The translations under genes were made by a program, and so were the position numbers. Below the pieces are notes generated by a model. The model was not told the DNA's origin. It was given only the letters and a program-made list of their open reading frames with translations, and made no database searches. From the NCBI GenBank assembly GCA_019420275.1, contig JAHZHN010000005.1, forward strand, positions 1-64,000: a DNA stretch of 64,000 nt, read 5' to 3'. This document shows, piece by piece, positions 25,900-36,086 of this stretch; within the stretch, counting starts at the first letter, position 1; every line of letters starts with the position of its first letter. The DNA is from Clostridiales bacterium. GTDB taxonomy: Bacteria > Bacillota > Clostridia > Lachnospirales > Lachnospiraceae.

Positions 25900-27252
25900 A
25901 TGACACACAAAGAACTGGCAAAGACCATCGTAGAAAAGATTGGAGGCAGTGAAAATGTAATATTATATACACACTGCATTACCAGACTTCGTTTTGTTTT
26001 GAAAGACAAAAGCAGAGTAGATGAAGATGGGCTGAGAGAATTAAAAGAAGTTATGGGCATTGTTGACCGGGGAGGACAGTATCAGGTTGTAATTGGAAGC
26101 GATGTGGAAAGAGTTTTTAATGAGCTTGCTCCATTTTTGCCTAATGTAGAACAAGATAATCCGGAAGGTCAAAAGGAGGCAGAAAAAGAAAGTACAGAAG
26201 AAAAGAAAAGTCCGCTGCAGACGGTTATGAGTTATGTCTCTGCCAGCATTGCGCCGACCATTACAGTAATTGTGGCGGCAGGACTGATCAATGCGGTTCT
26301 TGCGATTGCGGTCCAGTTTGGTCTGAACAATGAAGGAAGTACCTATACCGTATGGAATTCCTTCGCACAGCTGGCTTTTAGTTATCTTCCGGTATGGCTT
26401 GCATTCTCAGCTGCAAAATATTTGAAAACAGATGGGTATGTAGCGGCGTTTATTACAGCAGCAACCATTACACTATTTAGTAATGCAGAAAATATGTCAG
26501 TATTTGGGATATCAATACCAACCGTAAATTATTCCGGAGCAATTGTTCCGGTCCTGCTGATGGTTCCGGTGCTTTCAGTTTTGGATAAATTTCTGACGAA
26601 TCATCTGCATAAAAATCTGGTTTATATGTTTAAGCCGCTGATCTGCGCGGCAGTGATGCTCCCACTGGTATTGTTTGTGTTTGGACCAATCGGTGCACTG
26701 ATAGGAACTTTGCTTGTAAATGCATGTATTGCATTGATGAAGGTTGGGCCGATTTCCATGGCAATCTTAGCAGCACTGCATCCGATCACAGTTATTTTTG
26801 GAATGCATTCTTTGTTTACACCAATCCTGGTCAATGAGTTAACAACAGGTGGAATGACGCATGTATTATGCCGTGCATTGGCAGCGAACTTTGCAATGGC
26901 CGGAGCAGCAATTGCGGTTGGAGTAAAAGCAAAAAAAGTATCTACAAAATCAGTTGGATTTTCAGCCGGAGTTACAGCACTGCTGGCAGCTACAGAACCA
27001 GCGTTATATGGGGTTCTGATTCCGCTCAAACGGCCATTGATCGCGGCATGCGGAGCGGCCGGAGTAGCTGGAGCCGTGGTTGGACTGCTTGGAATTCATG
27101 CGTATTCTATGGGATCCTTTAATTTATTTACATTGAGTTTTACCATTGGCGGCAATACAATGACAAATTTCTATATGGCTTGTGGATGTGCGGCATTGGC
27201 ATTTGTTCTTGGATTTGTATTCACATGGCTGTTTGGATTTAAAGAAGATTAA
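25900..27252 (+). CDS. bglP: beta-glucoside PTS transporter, EIIBC
   Basis: 450 residues. N-terminal EIIB domain with phosphorylated Cys26 in LYTHCITRLRF, then a linker rich in Glu/Lys (about 90-115) and a ten-helix EIIC domain. It transports and phosphorylates beta-glucosides. It has no EIIA domain; that function is supplied by the Crr-like gene at 28760. ATG 25900 follows AAAGGAGG; an ATG at 25876 is too close to that site to be used well. Confidence 0.87.
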   Translation: MTHKELAKTIVEKIGGSENVILYTHCITRLRFVLKDKSRVDEDGLRELKEVMGIVDRGGQYQVVIGSDVERVFNELAPFLPNVEQDNPEGQKEAEKESTEEKKSPLQTVMSYVSASIAPTITVIVAAGLINAVLAIAVQFGLNNEGSTYTVWNSFAQLAFSYLPVWLAFSAAKYLKTDGYVAAFITAATITLFSNAENMSVFGISIPTVNYSGAIVPVLLMVPVLSVLDKFLTNHLHKNLVYMFKPLICAAVMLPLVLFVFGPIGALIGTLLVNACIALMKVGPISMAILAALHPITVIFGMHSLFTPILVNELTTGGMTHVLCRALAANFAMAGAAIAVGVKAKKVSTKSVGFSAGVTALLAATEPALYGVLIPLKRPLIAACGAAGVAGAVVGLLGIHAYSMGSFNLFTLSFTIGGNTMTNFYMACGCAALAFVLGFVFTWLFGFKED

Positions 27253-27265
27253 GTTTGCAGGATAA

Positions 27266-28747
<1,482 letters not shown>

Positions 28748-28759
28748 CGGAGGAAAAGA

Positions 28760-29251
28760 ATGAGATTATTTGGAAGGAAGAAAAAAGAAGAGAAGATTTT
28801 TAATGAAGGCTGTGTTTATGCGCCGGTCAATGGAAAGACAGAGACGTTGGAATCCCTGGACGATGGAATGTTTTCCGAAAAAATAATGGGAGATGGGATC
28901 GTTGTAGTTCCATCAGACGGGAATTTTAAGGCTCCCGTAAAGGGAACCGTAAAAGCTGCATTTCCAACAGGGCATGCCTATGGTTTTTTGACGGATGACG
29001 GCAAAGAAGTACTGCTTCATATTGGAATTGATACAGTAGAGCTCAATGGGAAAGGATTCCGGCCTCATGTAAAGCAGGGACAAAAGGTCTCAGTGGGCGA
29101 TAAGCTGGTGACGGTGGATTTAGATGTGATAAAGGAAGCCGGATATCCTTCACAAGCTATTCTGATTGTAACCAGTGGAAATTCCATTAAAAATCGCACT
29201 CCGGAAAATACACAAGTTCAGGCTGAAGATAAATTAATGAAATTAGAATAG
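28760..29251 (+). CDS. PTS EIIA component, glucose (Crr) type
   Basis: 163 residues, EIIA-Glc fold with the phosphorylated histidine at position 87 in LLHIGIDTVEL. A lysine-rich start (FGRKKKEEK) precedes the domain. It completes the EIIBC protein of the same operon, last gene before the terminator at 29311. Confidence 0.88.
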   Translation: MRLFGRKKKEEKIFNEGCVYAPVNGKTETLESLDDGMFSEKIMGDGIVVVPSDGNFKAPVKGTVKAAFPTGHAYGFLTDDGKEVLLHIGIDTVELNGKGFRPHVKQGQKVSVGDKLVTVDLDVIKEAGYPSQAILIVTSGNSIKNRTPENTQVQAEDKLMKLE

Positions 29252-29310
29252 AAAATATCTGAGATGTTCCTGAATTAGCAGAACAAAAAGTAAAAAAACA
29301 TAAAGAGAGC

Positions 29311-29368
29311 AAACAATGATCAGAATGCAGGCTGCAGATCCGGCAGACTGGTCGTTGTTTTTCTTTTA
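29311..29368 (+). terminator. terminator of the beta-glucoside operon
   Basis: AACAATGATCAG pairs with CTGGTCGTTGTT (with G-U pairs), followed by TTTTTCTTTT. Confidence 0.7.
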
Positions 29369-29418
29369 TTATACAAATCTCTTGGAAAATGGTATCATCA
29401 AATAAAAGGAGTGAATCT

Positions 29419-30285
29419 ATGGAATTAAGAGTTTTAAGATATTTTTTGATGGCGGCAAGGGAAGAAAATATTACCAAAGCGGCAAAGCTTCTGCACATCA
29501 CTCAGCCGACTCTTTCCAGACAGCTGATGCAGCTGGAAGAAGAGCTGGGTGTGAAGCTGTTTCACCGGGGCAAATATCATATCGTCCTGACAGAGGAAGG
29601 CATTCTTCTTCGGCGGCGTGCCCAGGAGATGATCGAGCTGGAAGAGAAAACGAAAAGAGAATTTTCCAAAGAGGAAGCCCAGCTTGCCGGAGAGATTGCC
29701 ATTGGATGCGGAGAGACGAGAAACATGACGTTTCTCTCTCAGAAAATGGCGATGTTTCGAAAGAAGCATCCGCTGGTTCGTTACGATATATACAGTGCCA
29801 TCGCAGATGATATCAAAGAACGGATGGAAAAAGGGATTTTAGATCTGGCGCTTTTAATGGAACCGGTGGATATTGCAAAATATGAGTTCGTACGTATGCC
29901 GCAGAAAGAGCAGTGGGGCGTTCTGGTTCGGGAGGATTCTCCGCTTGCGTCTCTGGATGCGGTTTCTCCAAAGGATCTGATCGGACAGCCGATTTTAAAT
30001 GCTAAGCGGGAAATCGTACAAAATGAATTGGCCAATTGGTTTGGAGATATTTATGATAAGATTGAGGTTGCTGCCACATATAATCTGATTCTCAATGCTT
30101 CTAATATGGTTCGAAATGGTGTTGGAGCAGCTCTTTGTTTCCGGCTGGATACTCAGTATGATGAGCTTCGGTTTGTGTCGCTGGAGCCAAAACTTGAGAC
30201 AGGGGCTGTTCTTGCATGGAAGAAAAATCAGACGTTTTCTGAGACATCTTCCCAGTTTATTGATTTTATTAAACATTCTTTTTAG
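29419..30285 (+). CDS. LysR-family regulator
   Basis: 288 residues. N-terminal winged HTH with NITKAAKLLHITQPTLSRQLMQLEEELGVKLF, then a periplasmic-binding-like effector domain. ATG 29419 follows AAAAGGAG. The stop at 30285 is followed by a MerR-type regulator and an aldo/keto reductase on the same strand. Target not evident; the repeated GTTAT sites at 33099 are one possibility. Confidence 0.86.
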   Translation: MELRVLRYFLMAAREENITKAAKLLHITQPTLSRQLMQLEEELGVKLFHRGKYHIVLTEEGILLRRRAQEMIELEEKTKREFSKEEAQLAGEIAIGCGETRNMTFLSQKMAMFRKKHPLVRYDIYSAIADDIKERMEKGILDLALLMEPVDIAKYEFVRMPQKEQWGVLVREDSPLASLDAVSPKDLIGQPILNAKREIVQNELANWFGDIYDKIEVAATYNLILNASNMVRNGVGAALCFRLDTQYDELRFVSLEPKLETGAVLAWKKNQTFSETSSQFIDFIKHSF

Positions 30286-30311
30286 GCATTTCCAAAGATT
30301 CTGACAGGGTA

Positions 30312-30342
30312 TTAGACATGTTCCGAAGCGAAGGGGTACAAT
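30312..30342 (+). promoter_or_regulatory. possible MerR-type promoter
   Basis: TTAGAC (30312-30317), a 19-bp spacer and TACAAT (30337-30342), before a MerR-family gene. The spacing fits MerR activation; the dyad in the spacer is poor. Confidence 0.4.
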
Positions 30343-30389
30343 AAGTTTTAGAAAGAACATAAGGATACAGGTAAGGAAAGGACGGAACA

Positions 30390-30758
30390 ATGACAATCCA
30401 TGAAGCCAGTGAGCGTTATAAGATTCCCATGAAGATCTTGAAAGAGTATGAGGCATGGGGATTATGCAAAGCAGTGAAAAAAGTAATGGGAGCCTGGCAG
30501 TATGATGATTCAGACCTGGAAAGATTAAGCCTGATCATGACACTTCATGATGTAGGATTTTCGAGTCAGGAGGTAGAAGCATATATGCGGCTATTCCTGG
30601 GCGAGCAGGAAACAAAGGGACAGCGTATGCAGATGCTGTGCAGACAGCGCAGCACAGTGCTGGACGAGATCCATTTTAGGGAAAAACAGCTGGAACGGCT
30701 GGATTATCTCCGTCATGAAATACGCAAAGAAATGCACCATGAAAAAGAAGAGAATTAG
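30390..30758 (+). CDS. small MerR-family regulator
   Basis: 122 residues. MerR-type HTH (TIHEASERYKIPMKILKEYEAWGLC) and a helical dimerisation tail, without a large effector domain. The next gene, an aldo/keto reductase, starts 15 bases later, so regulator and enzyme share an operon. Confidence 0.8.
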   Translation: MTIHEASERYKIPMKILKEYEAWGLCKAVKKVMGAWQYDDSDLERLSLIMTLHDVGFSSQEVEAYMRLFLGEQETKGQRMQMLCRQRSTVLDEIHFREKQLERLDYLRHEIRKEMHHEKEEN

Positions 30759-30773
30759 AAAGGGGAACCAGAT

Positions 30774-31814
30774 ATGAAGTATACAAAACTTGGAAATTCA
30801 GATCTGAATGTGTCAAGAATCTGTATGGGATGCATGGGATTTGGAGATGCCCAGCACGGACAGCATACATGGACAATCGATGAGGAACATTCCAGAGAAA
30901 TCATTAAAAAAGGACTGGAATTAGGAGTAAATTTCTTTGATACGGCAATCGCATATCAGAGCGGTACCAGCGAACAGTATTTAGGAAGGGCACTGAAAGA
31001 TTTTGCCAAACGCGATGACGTGGTCGTAGCGACTAAATTTCTGCCGAGAACACCGGAGGAAATCCAGGAAGGAATCAGCGGACAGCAGCATATTGAGCGA
31101 ATGCTGGATCAGAGTCTTAAGAATCTTGGCATGGATCATGTGGATTTGTATATTTATCATATGTGGGATCATGAGACACCGCTTTATGATATTATGGATG
31201 GGCTGAACCGTATGGTTGAAGCAGGGAAAACCAGATACATCGGAATTTCCAACTGTTTTGCATGGCAGCTGGCAAAGGCCAATGCTCTTGCAGAAAAAGA
31301 AGGATTTGCGAAGTTTGTTTCTATCCAGGGACATTACAATCTGATTTTTAGGGAAGAAGAAAGAGAAATGGTGTCTTACTGCAGAGAAGAAAATATTGCT
31401 CTGACGCCATACAGTGCCCTTGCCGGAGGGAAACTGTCCAAGCGTCCGGGAGAAACATCCAAACGGCAGCAGGAAGATGAATACGCACATTTCAAATATG
31501 ATGCAGCGGCCAAGCAGGATGAGGCAGTGATTCGCAGGGTGATGGAAATTGCAGATCAACGCGGAGTTTCCATGACAGAAGTTTCTCTTGCATGGCTGAT
31601 CTCAAAAGTTACGTCTCCGGTTGTGGGAGCTACAAAACTCCACCATATTGAGGGAGCAGCCAAAGCTGTCGATCTGGTTTTGAGTCCGGAGGAAACGGCA
31701 TATTTAGAGGAGCCGTATGTACCGCACCGTCTGGTAGGTGTGATGGCACAAAATACGAAAGCTGCGGCAAAAGAAGAGCATGTCTGGTCAACGGGAGACC
31801 AGGAAATTAAATAA
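30774..31814 (+). CDS. aldo/keto reductase
   Basis: 346 residues. Tetrad residues seen in FFDTAIAYQSG (Asp, Tyr), VATKF (Lys) and YIYHMWD (His). Close to the group 11/12-like reductases with a long C-terminal tail (VWSTGDQEIK). AAAGGGG precedes the ATG. Likely carbonyl detoxification under the MerR regulator upstream. Confidence 0.87.
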   Translation: MKYTKLGNSDLNVSRICMGCMGFGDAQHGQHTWTIDEEHSREIIKKGLELGVNFFDTAIAYQSGTSEQYLGRALKDFAKRDDVVVATKFLPRTPEEIQEGISGQQHIERMLDQSLKNLGMDHVDLYIYHMWDHETPLYDIMDGLNRMVEAGKTRYIGISNCFAWQLAKANALAEKEGFAKFVSIQGHYNLIFREEEREMVSYCREENIALTPYSALAGGKLSKRPGETSKRQQEDEYAHFKYDAAAKQDEAVIRRVMEIADQRGVSMTEVSLAWLISKVTSPVVGATKLHHIEGAAKAVDLVLSPEETAYLEEPYVPHRLVGVMAQNTKAAAKEEHVWSTGDQEIK

Positions 31815-31843
31815 AATATTTTTGTCCATCAGAAATCATAAGA

Positions 31844-31888
31844 AGATCCGGGGACTCAAGAACAAAATTCTTGATTCCCCGGATCTTT
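31844..31888. terminator. bidirectional terminator
   Basis: AAGATCCGGGGA pairs with TCCCCGGATCTT, with an inner CAAGAA/TTCTTG stem. It lies between two convergent genes; the plus strand has TTTCTTT after it. The A-rich stretch before it gives fewer T on the minus strand. Confidence 0.8.
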
Positions 31889-31903
31889 CTTTGTGTGGGA
31901 TTT

Positions 31904-33019
31904 TTATGCGCCCCAGACTTCTTCTGCAATTTCTTTTACAAGTTTTAACTTTGCCCATTGTTCTTCTTCTGTCAGTTTGTTTCCAATCTCGCAGGAAGCA
32001 AATCCGCACTGAGGGCTCAAATACAGCCGATCCAGCGGAACATATTTTGCTGCTTCATGGATTCTTGCAATGACGGTTTCTTTATCTTCCAGCACTGGAG
32101 ATTTCGTTGTAATCAGGCCAAGAACGACCTTTTTATTTTCAGGTACATATTTCAATGGCTCAAAGCCGCCGGAGCGTTCATCATCATATTCCAAATAGTA
32201 GGCATCTACATTTTCACGGGAGAATAATGTTTCTGCCACAGGATCATAAGCACCGCTGCTGAAGAAAGTAGAGTGATAATTTCCTCTGCAGACATGAGTT
32301 GTAACAACAAGATCTTCTGGTTTGTCTTCCAGCGCCAGGTTATTGACTGTCAGAAGCTGTTCCATCGTGCTTTTGATATAATCATTTACTTCTTTATTTG
32401 GATGATCTTCATCGGACATGCAAAGTCCCCAGGAACAGTCGTCAAACTGCAGATTGCGGCATCCGGCATCGTAGAAATCACGGATGACTTTCTGATAAGC
32501 TTTTGCAATGTCAGCAATCAATTCTTCGTCTGTTGGATAAAATTTTCTTGTAGATTCCAGGTTTTCAGGCACGATCATCTGAAGAAGGAACTGAGCAGGA
32601 GCCGGAATGGTCTGCTTTGCTGTTGTATTCTCATCTTCCAAAGCCTTAACAAATTTGAAATGATCGACAAATGGGTGATGACCGGCAGAGATTTTTCCTG
32701 TCAGATAGGTGTCATCGATCAAAGCTGCTTCTCCCTGGAAAGCGATTCCATTTTCTGTTTTGTGGTGCCCTACACCGTTAAATCCCCACATGAAATCAAG
32801 ATGCCATGTGGCTCTGCGGAATTCCCCGTCTGTGATAACGTGATAGCCGGCTTTTTTCTGTTTATTTACTAAATCGATGATGCATTCATCCTCTACTTTG
32901 TGCAGTTCATCTTCTGAAATTTTTCCTGCTTCAAAATCTGCTCTTGCGGCTTTCAAAGCTTCTGGTCTTAAAAAACTTCCTACATAGTCATATCGAAATG
33001 GTGTGTGTATATTTGCCAT
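31904..33019 (-). CDS. MetE-like methyltransferase (YxjG/YxjH family)
   Basis: 371 residues, corresponding to the C-terminal catalytic half of cobalamin-independent methionine synthase. Zinc ligands are visible in THVCRGN (His, Cys), LEYDDE (Glu) and QCGFASCE (Cys). The FDDCSWG stretch matches the homocysteine/folate side of the barrel. Such short enzymes methylate homocysteine from alternative donors. No S-box or T-box leader was recognised upstream; instead three GTTAT half-sites lie at 33099-33132. Confidence 0.83.
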   Translation of the reverse strand: MANIHTPFRYDYVGSFLRPEALKAARADFEAGKISEDELHKVEDECIIDLVNKQKKAGYHVITDGEFRRATWHLDFMWGFNGVGHHKTENGIAFQGEAALIDDTYLTGKISAGHHPFVDHFKFVKALEDENTTAKQTIPAPAQFLLQMIVPENLESTRKFYPTDEELIADIAKAYQKVIRDFYDAGCRNLQFDDCSWGLCMSDEDHPNKEVNDYIKSTMEQLLTVNNLALEDKPEDLVVTTHVCRGNYHSTFFSSGAYDPVAETLFSRENVDAYYLEYDDERSGGFEPLKYVPENKKVVLGLITTKSPVLEDKETVIARIHEAAKYVPLDRLYLSPQCGFASCEIGNKLTEEEQWAKLKLVKEIAEEVWGA

Positions 33020-33098
33020 AAATCTTGCCTCCTAAATTCGTTCTTTGTTCTGTCTGGTTAGTATCATATCAGACACAGCAGATTCTGTATAATATTTA

Positions 33099-33132
33099 AT
33101 AACAAGGACTGGTTATAGGCAGCAGTTATAAC
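33099..33132 (-). promoter_or_regulatory. phased GTTAT half-sites upstream of the MetE-like gene
   Basis: ATAAC, then GTTAT after 8 bp, then GTTATAAC after another 8 bp. They cover the -35 region of a minus-strand promoter whose -10 may be TATTAT (33095-33090) and which has no good -35 of its own. This fits an activator of LysR type. Inferred. Confidence 0.4.
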
Positions 33133-33213
33133 AGGAAGGATTTTAAAAAGGATAGACTCTATCCGGATTCATGATATACTTAGAAGAAAAAGGAAACAGG
33201 AGGATACCAGAAG

Positions 33214-34161
33214 ATGAAGATTGTATTGCTGGAAGGTTTGGGAGTTTCTGAAGAAATCATCCAAAAACACGCAGAAAAATTAAAAGAGATGGGACATGAA
33301 CTGATCGTTTATGAGAAAAATACAGATCCTGAGGTACAGGCCAAGCGAAGCAGGGATGCAGATGCTGTCATACTTGCAAATATGCCGCTGAGCCCAAGAG
33401 TGATTGATGAGGCTGATCATTTGAAATTTATTGATGTGGCATTTACCGGTGTGGATCATATTCCTGTGGAAGCTGCACTAGAAAAGGGAATTGCCATCAG
33501 CAATGCTTCCGGATACGCAACACAGGCGGTGGCAGAACTTTGCATCAGTTTTATGATCCAGCTGCTTCGCAATGTAAAGCAGACGGAGCAAAGATGCAGA
33601 GAAGGACAGACAAAGGACGGATTGATCGGAAACCTGCTGTCTGGAAAGACGGTTGGGATTATTGGAGCGGGAGCCATTGGAAAAAGGACAGCAGAACTTG
33701 CCAAGGCTTTTGGCTGCAATGTGATTGCATACAGCAGAAGCAAAGTGAAGCATCCGGCGATTGACCGGCAGGCAGCGCTGGAAGAGGTGCTCAAAGAAGC
33801 GGATATCGTATCTTTGCATTGTCCGTTAACCGCGCAGACCAAAGGAATGATTGGAGAAGAACAGCTTCAGCAGATGAAGAAAACAGCGGTGCTGATCAAT
33901 ACGGCCCGCGGCCCGGTGGTAGATTCAGATGCTCTTGCAAAGGCATTAAAAGAAGGGACAATCGCAGGAGCTGCCTGTGATGTATTTGAGACAGAACCGC
34001 CTTTAGATACAGAACATCCGCTGCTTCATACGCCGAATACGATTGTAACGCCGCATATTGGATTTGCCTCCATGGAATCTATGAAACAAAGAGCAGATAT
34101 TGTATTTGAAAATTTATATGCATGGCTGGAAGGAGAACAGCTGAATGCAGTGAAAATGTAG
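33214..34161 (+). CDS. D-2-hydroxyacid dehydrogenase
   Basis: 315 residues, NAD-dependent. Rossmann motif GIIGAGAIGKRTAELAKAFG, catalytic Arg in NTARGPVVD, Glu in FETEPPL and His in TPHIGF. Similar to phosphoglycerate dehydrogenase-like enzymes but without an ACT domain. Divergent from the MetE-like gene; possible -10 TATACT at 33174. Confidence 0.87.
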   Translation: MKIVLLEGLGVSEEIIQKHAEKLKEMGHELIVYEKNTDPEVQAKRSRDADAVILANMPLSPRVIDEADHLKFIDVAFTGVDHIPVEAALEKGIAISNASGYATQAVAELCISFMIQLLRNVKQTEQRCREGQTKDGLIGNLLSGKTVGIIGAGAIGKRTAELAKAFGCNVIAYSRSKVKHPAIDRQAALEEVLKEADIVSLHCPLTAQTKGMIGEEQLQQMKKTAVLINTARGPVVDSDALAKALKEGTIAGAACDVFETEPPLDTEHPLLHTPNTIVTPHIGFASMESMKQRADIVFENLYAWLEGEQLNAVKM

Positions 34162-34166
34162 AGGAG

Positions 34167-34193
34167 AAAGAGCCAGATCAGGCTCTTTTTCTA
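34167..34193 (+). terminator. rho-independent terminator
   Basis: AAAGAGCC-agatca-GGCTCTTT with a T tract. Confidence 0.85.
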
Positions 34194-34222
34194 TTGACAA
34201 TCTTCGGTATGTGAAGTATTAT
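34194..34222 (+). promoter_or_regulatory. promoter of the GOLPH3-like/MerR operon
   Basis: TTGACA (34194-34199), a 17-bp spacer and TATTAT (34217-34222). Confidence 0.75.
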
Positions 34223-34229
34223 TAAATCG

Positions 34230-34257
34230 TAAGTAGTAAGTAATAAGTAGTAAGTGC
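34230..34257 (+). repeat. four tandem 7-bp repeats after the promoter
   Basis: TAAGTAG, TAAGTAA, TAAGTAG, TAAGTGC in direct register, in the early transcribed leader just upstream of AAGGAGG. Could be a regulator array (the small MerR at 34952 is a candidate) or a slippage-prone tract. Confidence 0.55.
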
Positions 34258-34273
34258 TGACAAGGAGGTACCT

Positions 34274-34933
34274 ATGAAAGATTTATCTATTATACAGGAA
34301 TATCTGATCTGCACATTAAATGAAAAAGGAAAGCTTCCAGGTTATAATTTGAATCTGGCAACTTGCTTTGTAGGCGCCGGGTTAGTTGAACTTCAGCTGG
34401 AAGGATGTATTTCCATGGATCAGAAGATGGCAGAGATTACCGGGGAACTGCCGGAACATTTGTGGTATCTGCGGCCTTTGTATGATGAACTGAATCCGAA
34501 GAAGGCAATTAAGATTGAAAAAGTACTTGATGAATATATGTTTACATTTACAGATAAGGCGTTAAAGAGGCTGATGAAGTCTGTGAAAGATTCTCTGGAA
34601 GAGAAAGGAATGCTCACAAAGATTAAGGTTGGCCTGGTGAACAAGAAGGAGACGTTGATTCCGTCAAAAGAAGCGCGTACCGGCGTGATCGAGAAGATTC
34701 GTGCGGAACTTCTGGAAGAAGGAGAGATTACCGAAGAGGTTGTTATTCTTACGGTTCTTTTGGATAAAGCTGACTCCTTGAAAGAATATTTTTCAAAGTA
34801 TGAACAGAAGGAACTGAAAGAGAAATTGAAAGAAATTCGTAAAAGCAGCTGGGGCCAGAAAGTAACGAAAATGACAGATCATATAGAAATGATGATAGCC
34901 TGCATGATTGCAGCAGGATCAGCCGCGCATTAA
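34274..34933 (+). CDS. GPP34/GOLPH3-domain protein
   Basis: 219 residues, resembling the GPP34 (PF05719) fold. The N-terminus has the layout YLICTLNEKGKLPGYN followed by a short hydrophobic helix containing GLVELQLEGCI. The middle has EEKGMLTKIK, and the second half PSKEARTGVIEKIRAELLE resembles the family's strand/helix region. Eukaryotic members bind phosphoinositides at the Golgi; bacterial ones have no settled function. Family assignment by pattern only. Operon with a small MerR gene 18 bases downstream. Confidence 0.65.
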   Translation: MKDLSIIQEYLICTLNEKGKLPGYNLNLATCFVGAGLVELQLEGCISMDQKMAEITGELPEHLWYLRPLYDELNPKKAIKIEKVLDEYMFTFTDKALKRLMKSVKDSLEEKGMLTKIKVGLVNKKETLIPSKEARTGVIEKIRAELLEEGEITEEVVILTVLLDKADSLKEYFSKYEQKELKEKLKEIRKSSWGQKVTKMTDHIEMMIACMIAAGSAAH

Positions 34934-34951
34934 GGATGAAGGAGGAATTTC

Positions 34952-35206
34952 ATGTCCAGGCGCAGGAGTATGGAAGTGATTGAAAAGGCAGAGTATGTCA
35001 CTATAGGAGAATTGGTACGATTAACGGATGTAAGATACAGTACCCTGAAGTTTTATACGGAAGAAGGAATGCTTCCTTTTGAGCAGCAGGAAGAAAATAT
35101 GACAAGAAGGTATAAAAGGGAAGAAAGCATTGAGAGGATTTCTAAGATTATGGAACTTCGCAGGGAGAAAAAGACGATTCCGGAAATCAAGAAAATATTA
35201 GAATAA
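34952..35206 (+). CDS. small MerR-family DNA-binding protein
   Basis: 84 residues, only the MerR winged helix (YVTIGELVRLTDVRYSTLKFYTEEGMLP) with a short tail IPEIKKILE. No effector or long dimerisation helix. GAAGGAGGA precedes the ATG. Likely autoregulates the operon with the GOLPH3-like protein. Confidence 0.78.
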   Translation: MSRRRSMEVIEKAEYVTIGELVRLTDVRYSTLKFYTEEGMLPFEQQEENMTRRYKREESIERISKIMELRREKKTIPEIKKILE

Positions 35207-35254
35207 AGAACTATAATCTGCGGAATAAAATACAGAATATTATATAGGAACTGG

Positions 35255-35284
35255 AGCCTGATCTGGAAAGATCAGGCTTTTTCT
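35255..35284 (+). terminator. terminator after the MerR gene
   Basis: AGCCTGATC-tggaaa-GATCAGGCT followed by TTTTCT. A diverged copy is at 36793-36823. Confidence 0.85.
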
Positions 35285-35296
35285 CTCTATATAAAA

Positions 35297-35336
35297 AGAG
35301 ACCGAACATCTTTCCAAAAAAGATATTCAGTCATAT
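35297..35336 (-). terminator. terminator of HAD copy 1 (minus strand)
   Basis: On the minus strand GACTGAATATCTTT pairs with AAAGATGTTCGGTC and is followed by TCTTTTT. Confidence 0.75.
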
Positions 35337-35352
35337 GAAAAAATGAATAGAG

Positions 35353-35913
35353 TCAAATTAAATAATGATCTAGACAGTAGTGATAGATGCCGTCGTTGGC
35401 TGCGCTGCCGCAGATAACGGCGGCAGCTTTTTTTACATCGTCTGTGGCATTTCCCGTGGCAACGCCTGTGCCGACTGCCTCGAGCATCTCGATATCGTTA
35501 GAGCCGTCTCCAAATGCAATGGCCTGTTTGAAAATTGCAAAATATTCTACCAGGGCATCATCTGTGCCGTTGGAACCTATCTGAGCAGTTCCGGCAAGAG
35601 CAACAGGCCCGTGAATCTCTGAAGCATTCTTGATGATCTGATGTACATCCGAAGACGGAATCGGGTTGCTTAAGATAACAGCATCTTTTGTGAAACAATA
35701 AGATGCGTTAAAAGTTAAAAAAGCATCGAACTCGATTCCCGGAAAATGCGGTACACTTGCCGGAGGTCTTCCGGTGGCAATGCAAAGAATGATGTCATTC
35801 TGTTTCAGACGGATCAGACATTCCAGCATCTGCTCAGAAATAGATTTTTGATTCATGTCGATCAGAGTACCGTCAATATCAAAAAAGGCAATTCGTATGT
35901 CCTTCTAATTCAT
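35353..35913 (-). pseudogene. Cof-type HAD hydrolase, decayed paralogue
   Basis: Compared with the intact copy at 36896-37687 it has two lesions. A 9-bp deletion right after the start makes the third codon TAG (35907-35905), before the catalytic DIDGTLID. A 222-bp in-frame deletion near 35526 removes the cap-domain end (74 residues), joined at a short CTGTT repeat present at both ends of the lost stretch in copy 2. The C-terminal GDGSNDIEMLEA survives. Translation from an internal ATG would give a protein without the nucleophile. Confidence 0.88.
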
Positions 35914-36086
35914 AGTATTCTCCTGTGAGATTTTTATGTGATAAATCTGATGTATATTATAACATAAATTTAATCCTTTAAAAACCAGAGGATCTTTTGA
36001 AGATGATCTGGGATGGCAGCAGGAGAAAACAGAATCTTTATATAAATTTATCATTGCTCTATCGGATAAAATTTGTCAGAACTTTT

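Noticed and set aside
33020..33213. Searched for an S-box or T-box RNA upstream of the MetE-like gene
   Set aside because: No conserved core of either riboswitch was recognised; only GTTAT half-sites.
34230..34257. Four 7-bp repeats considered as a CRISPR or origin iteron
   Set aside because: Far too short for CRISPR, no replication gene nearby; treated as a regulatory repeat.
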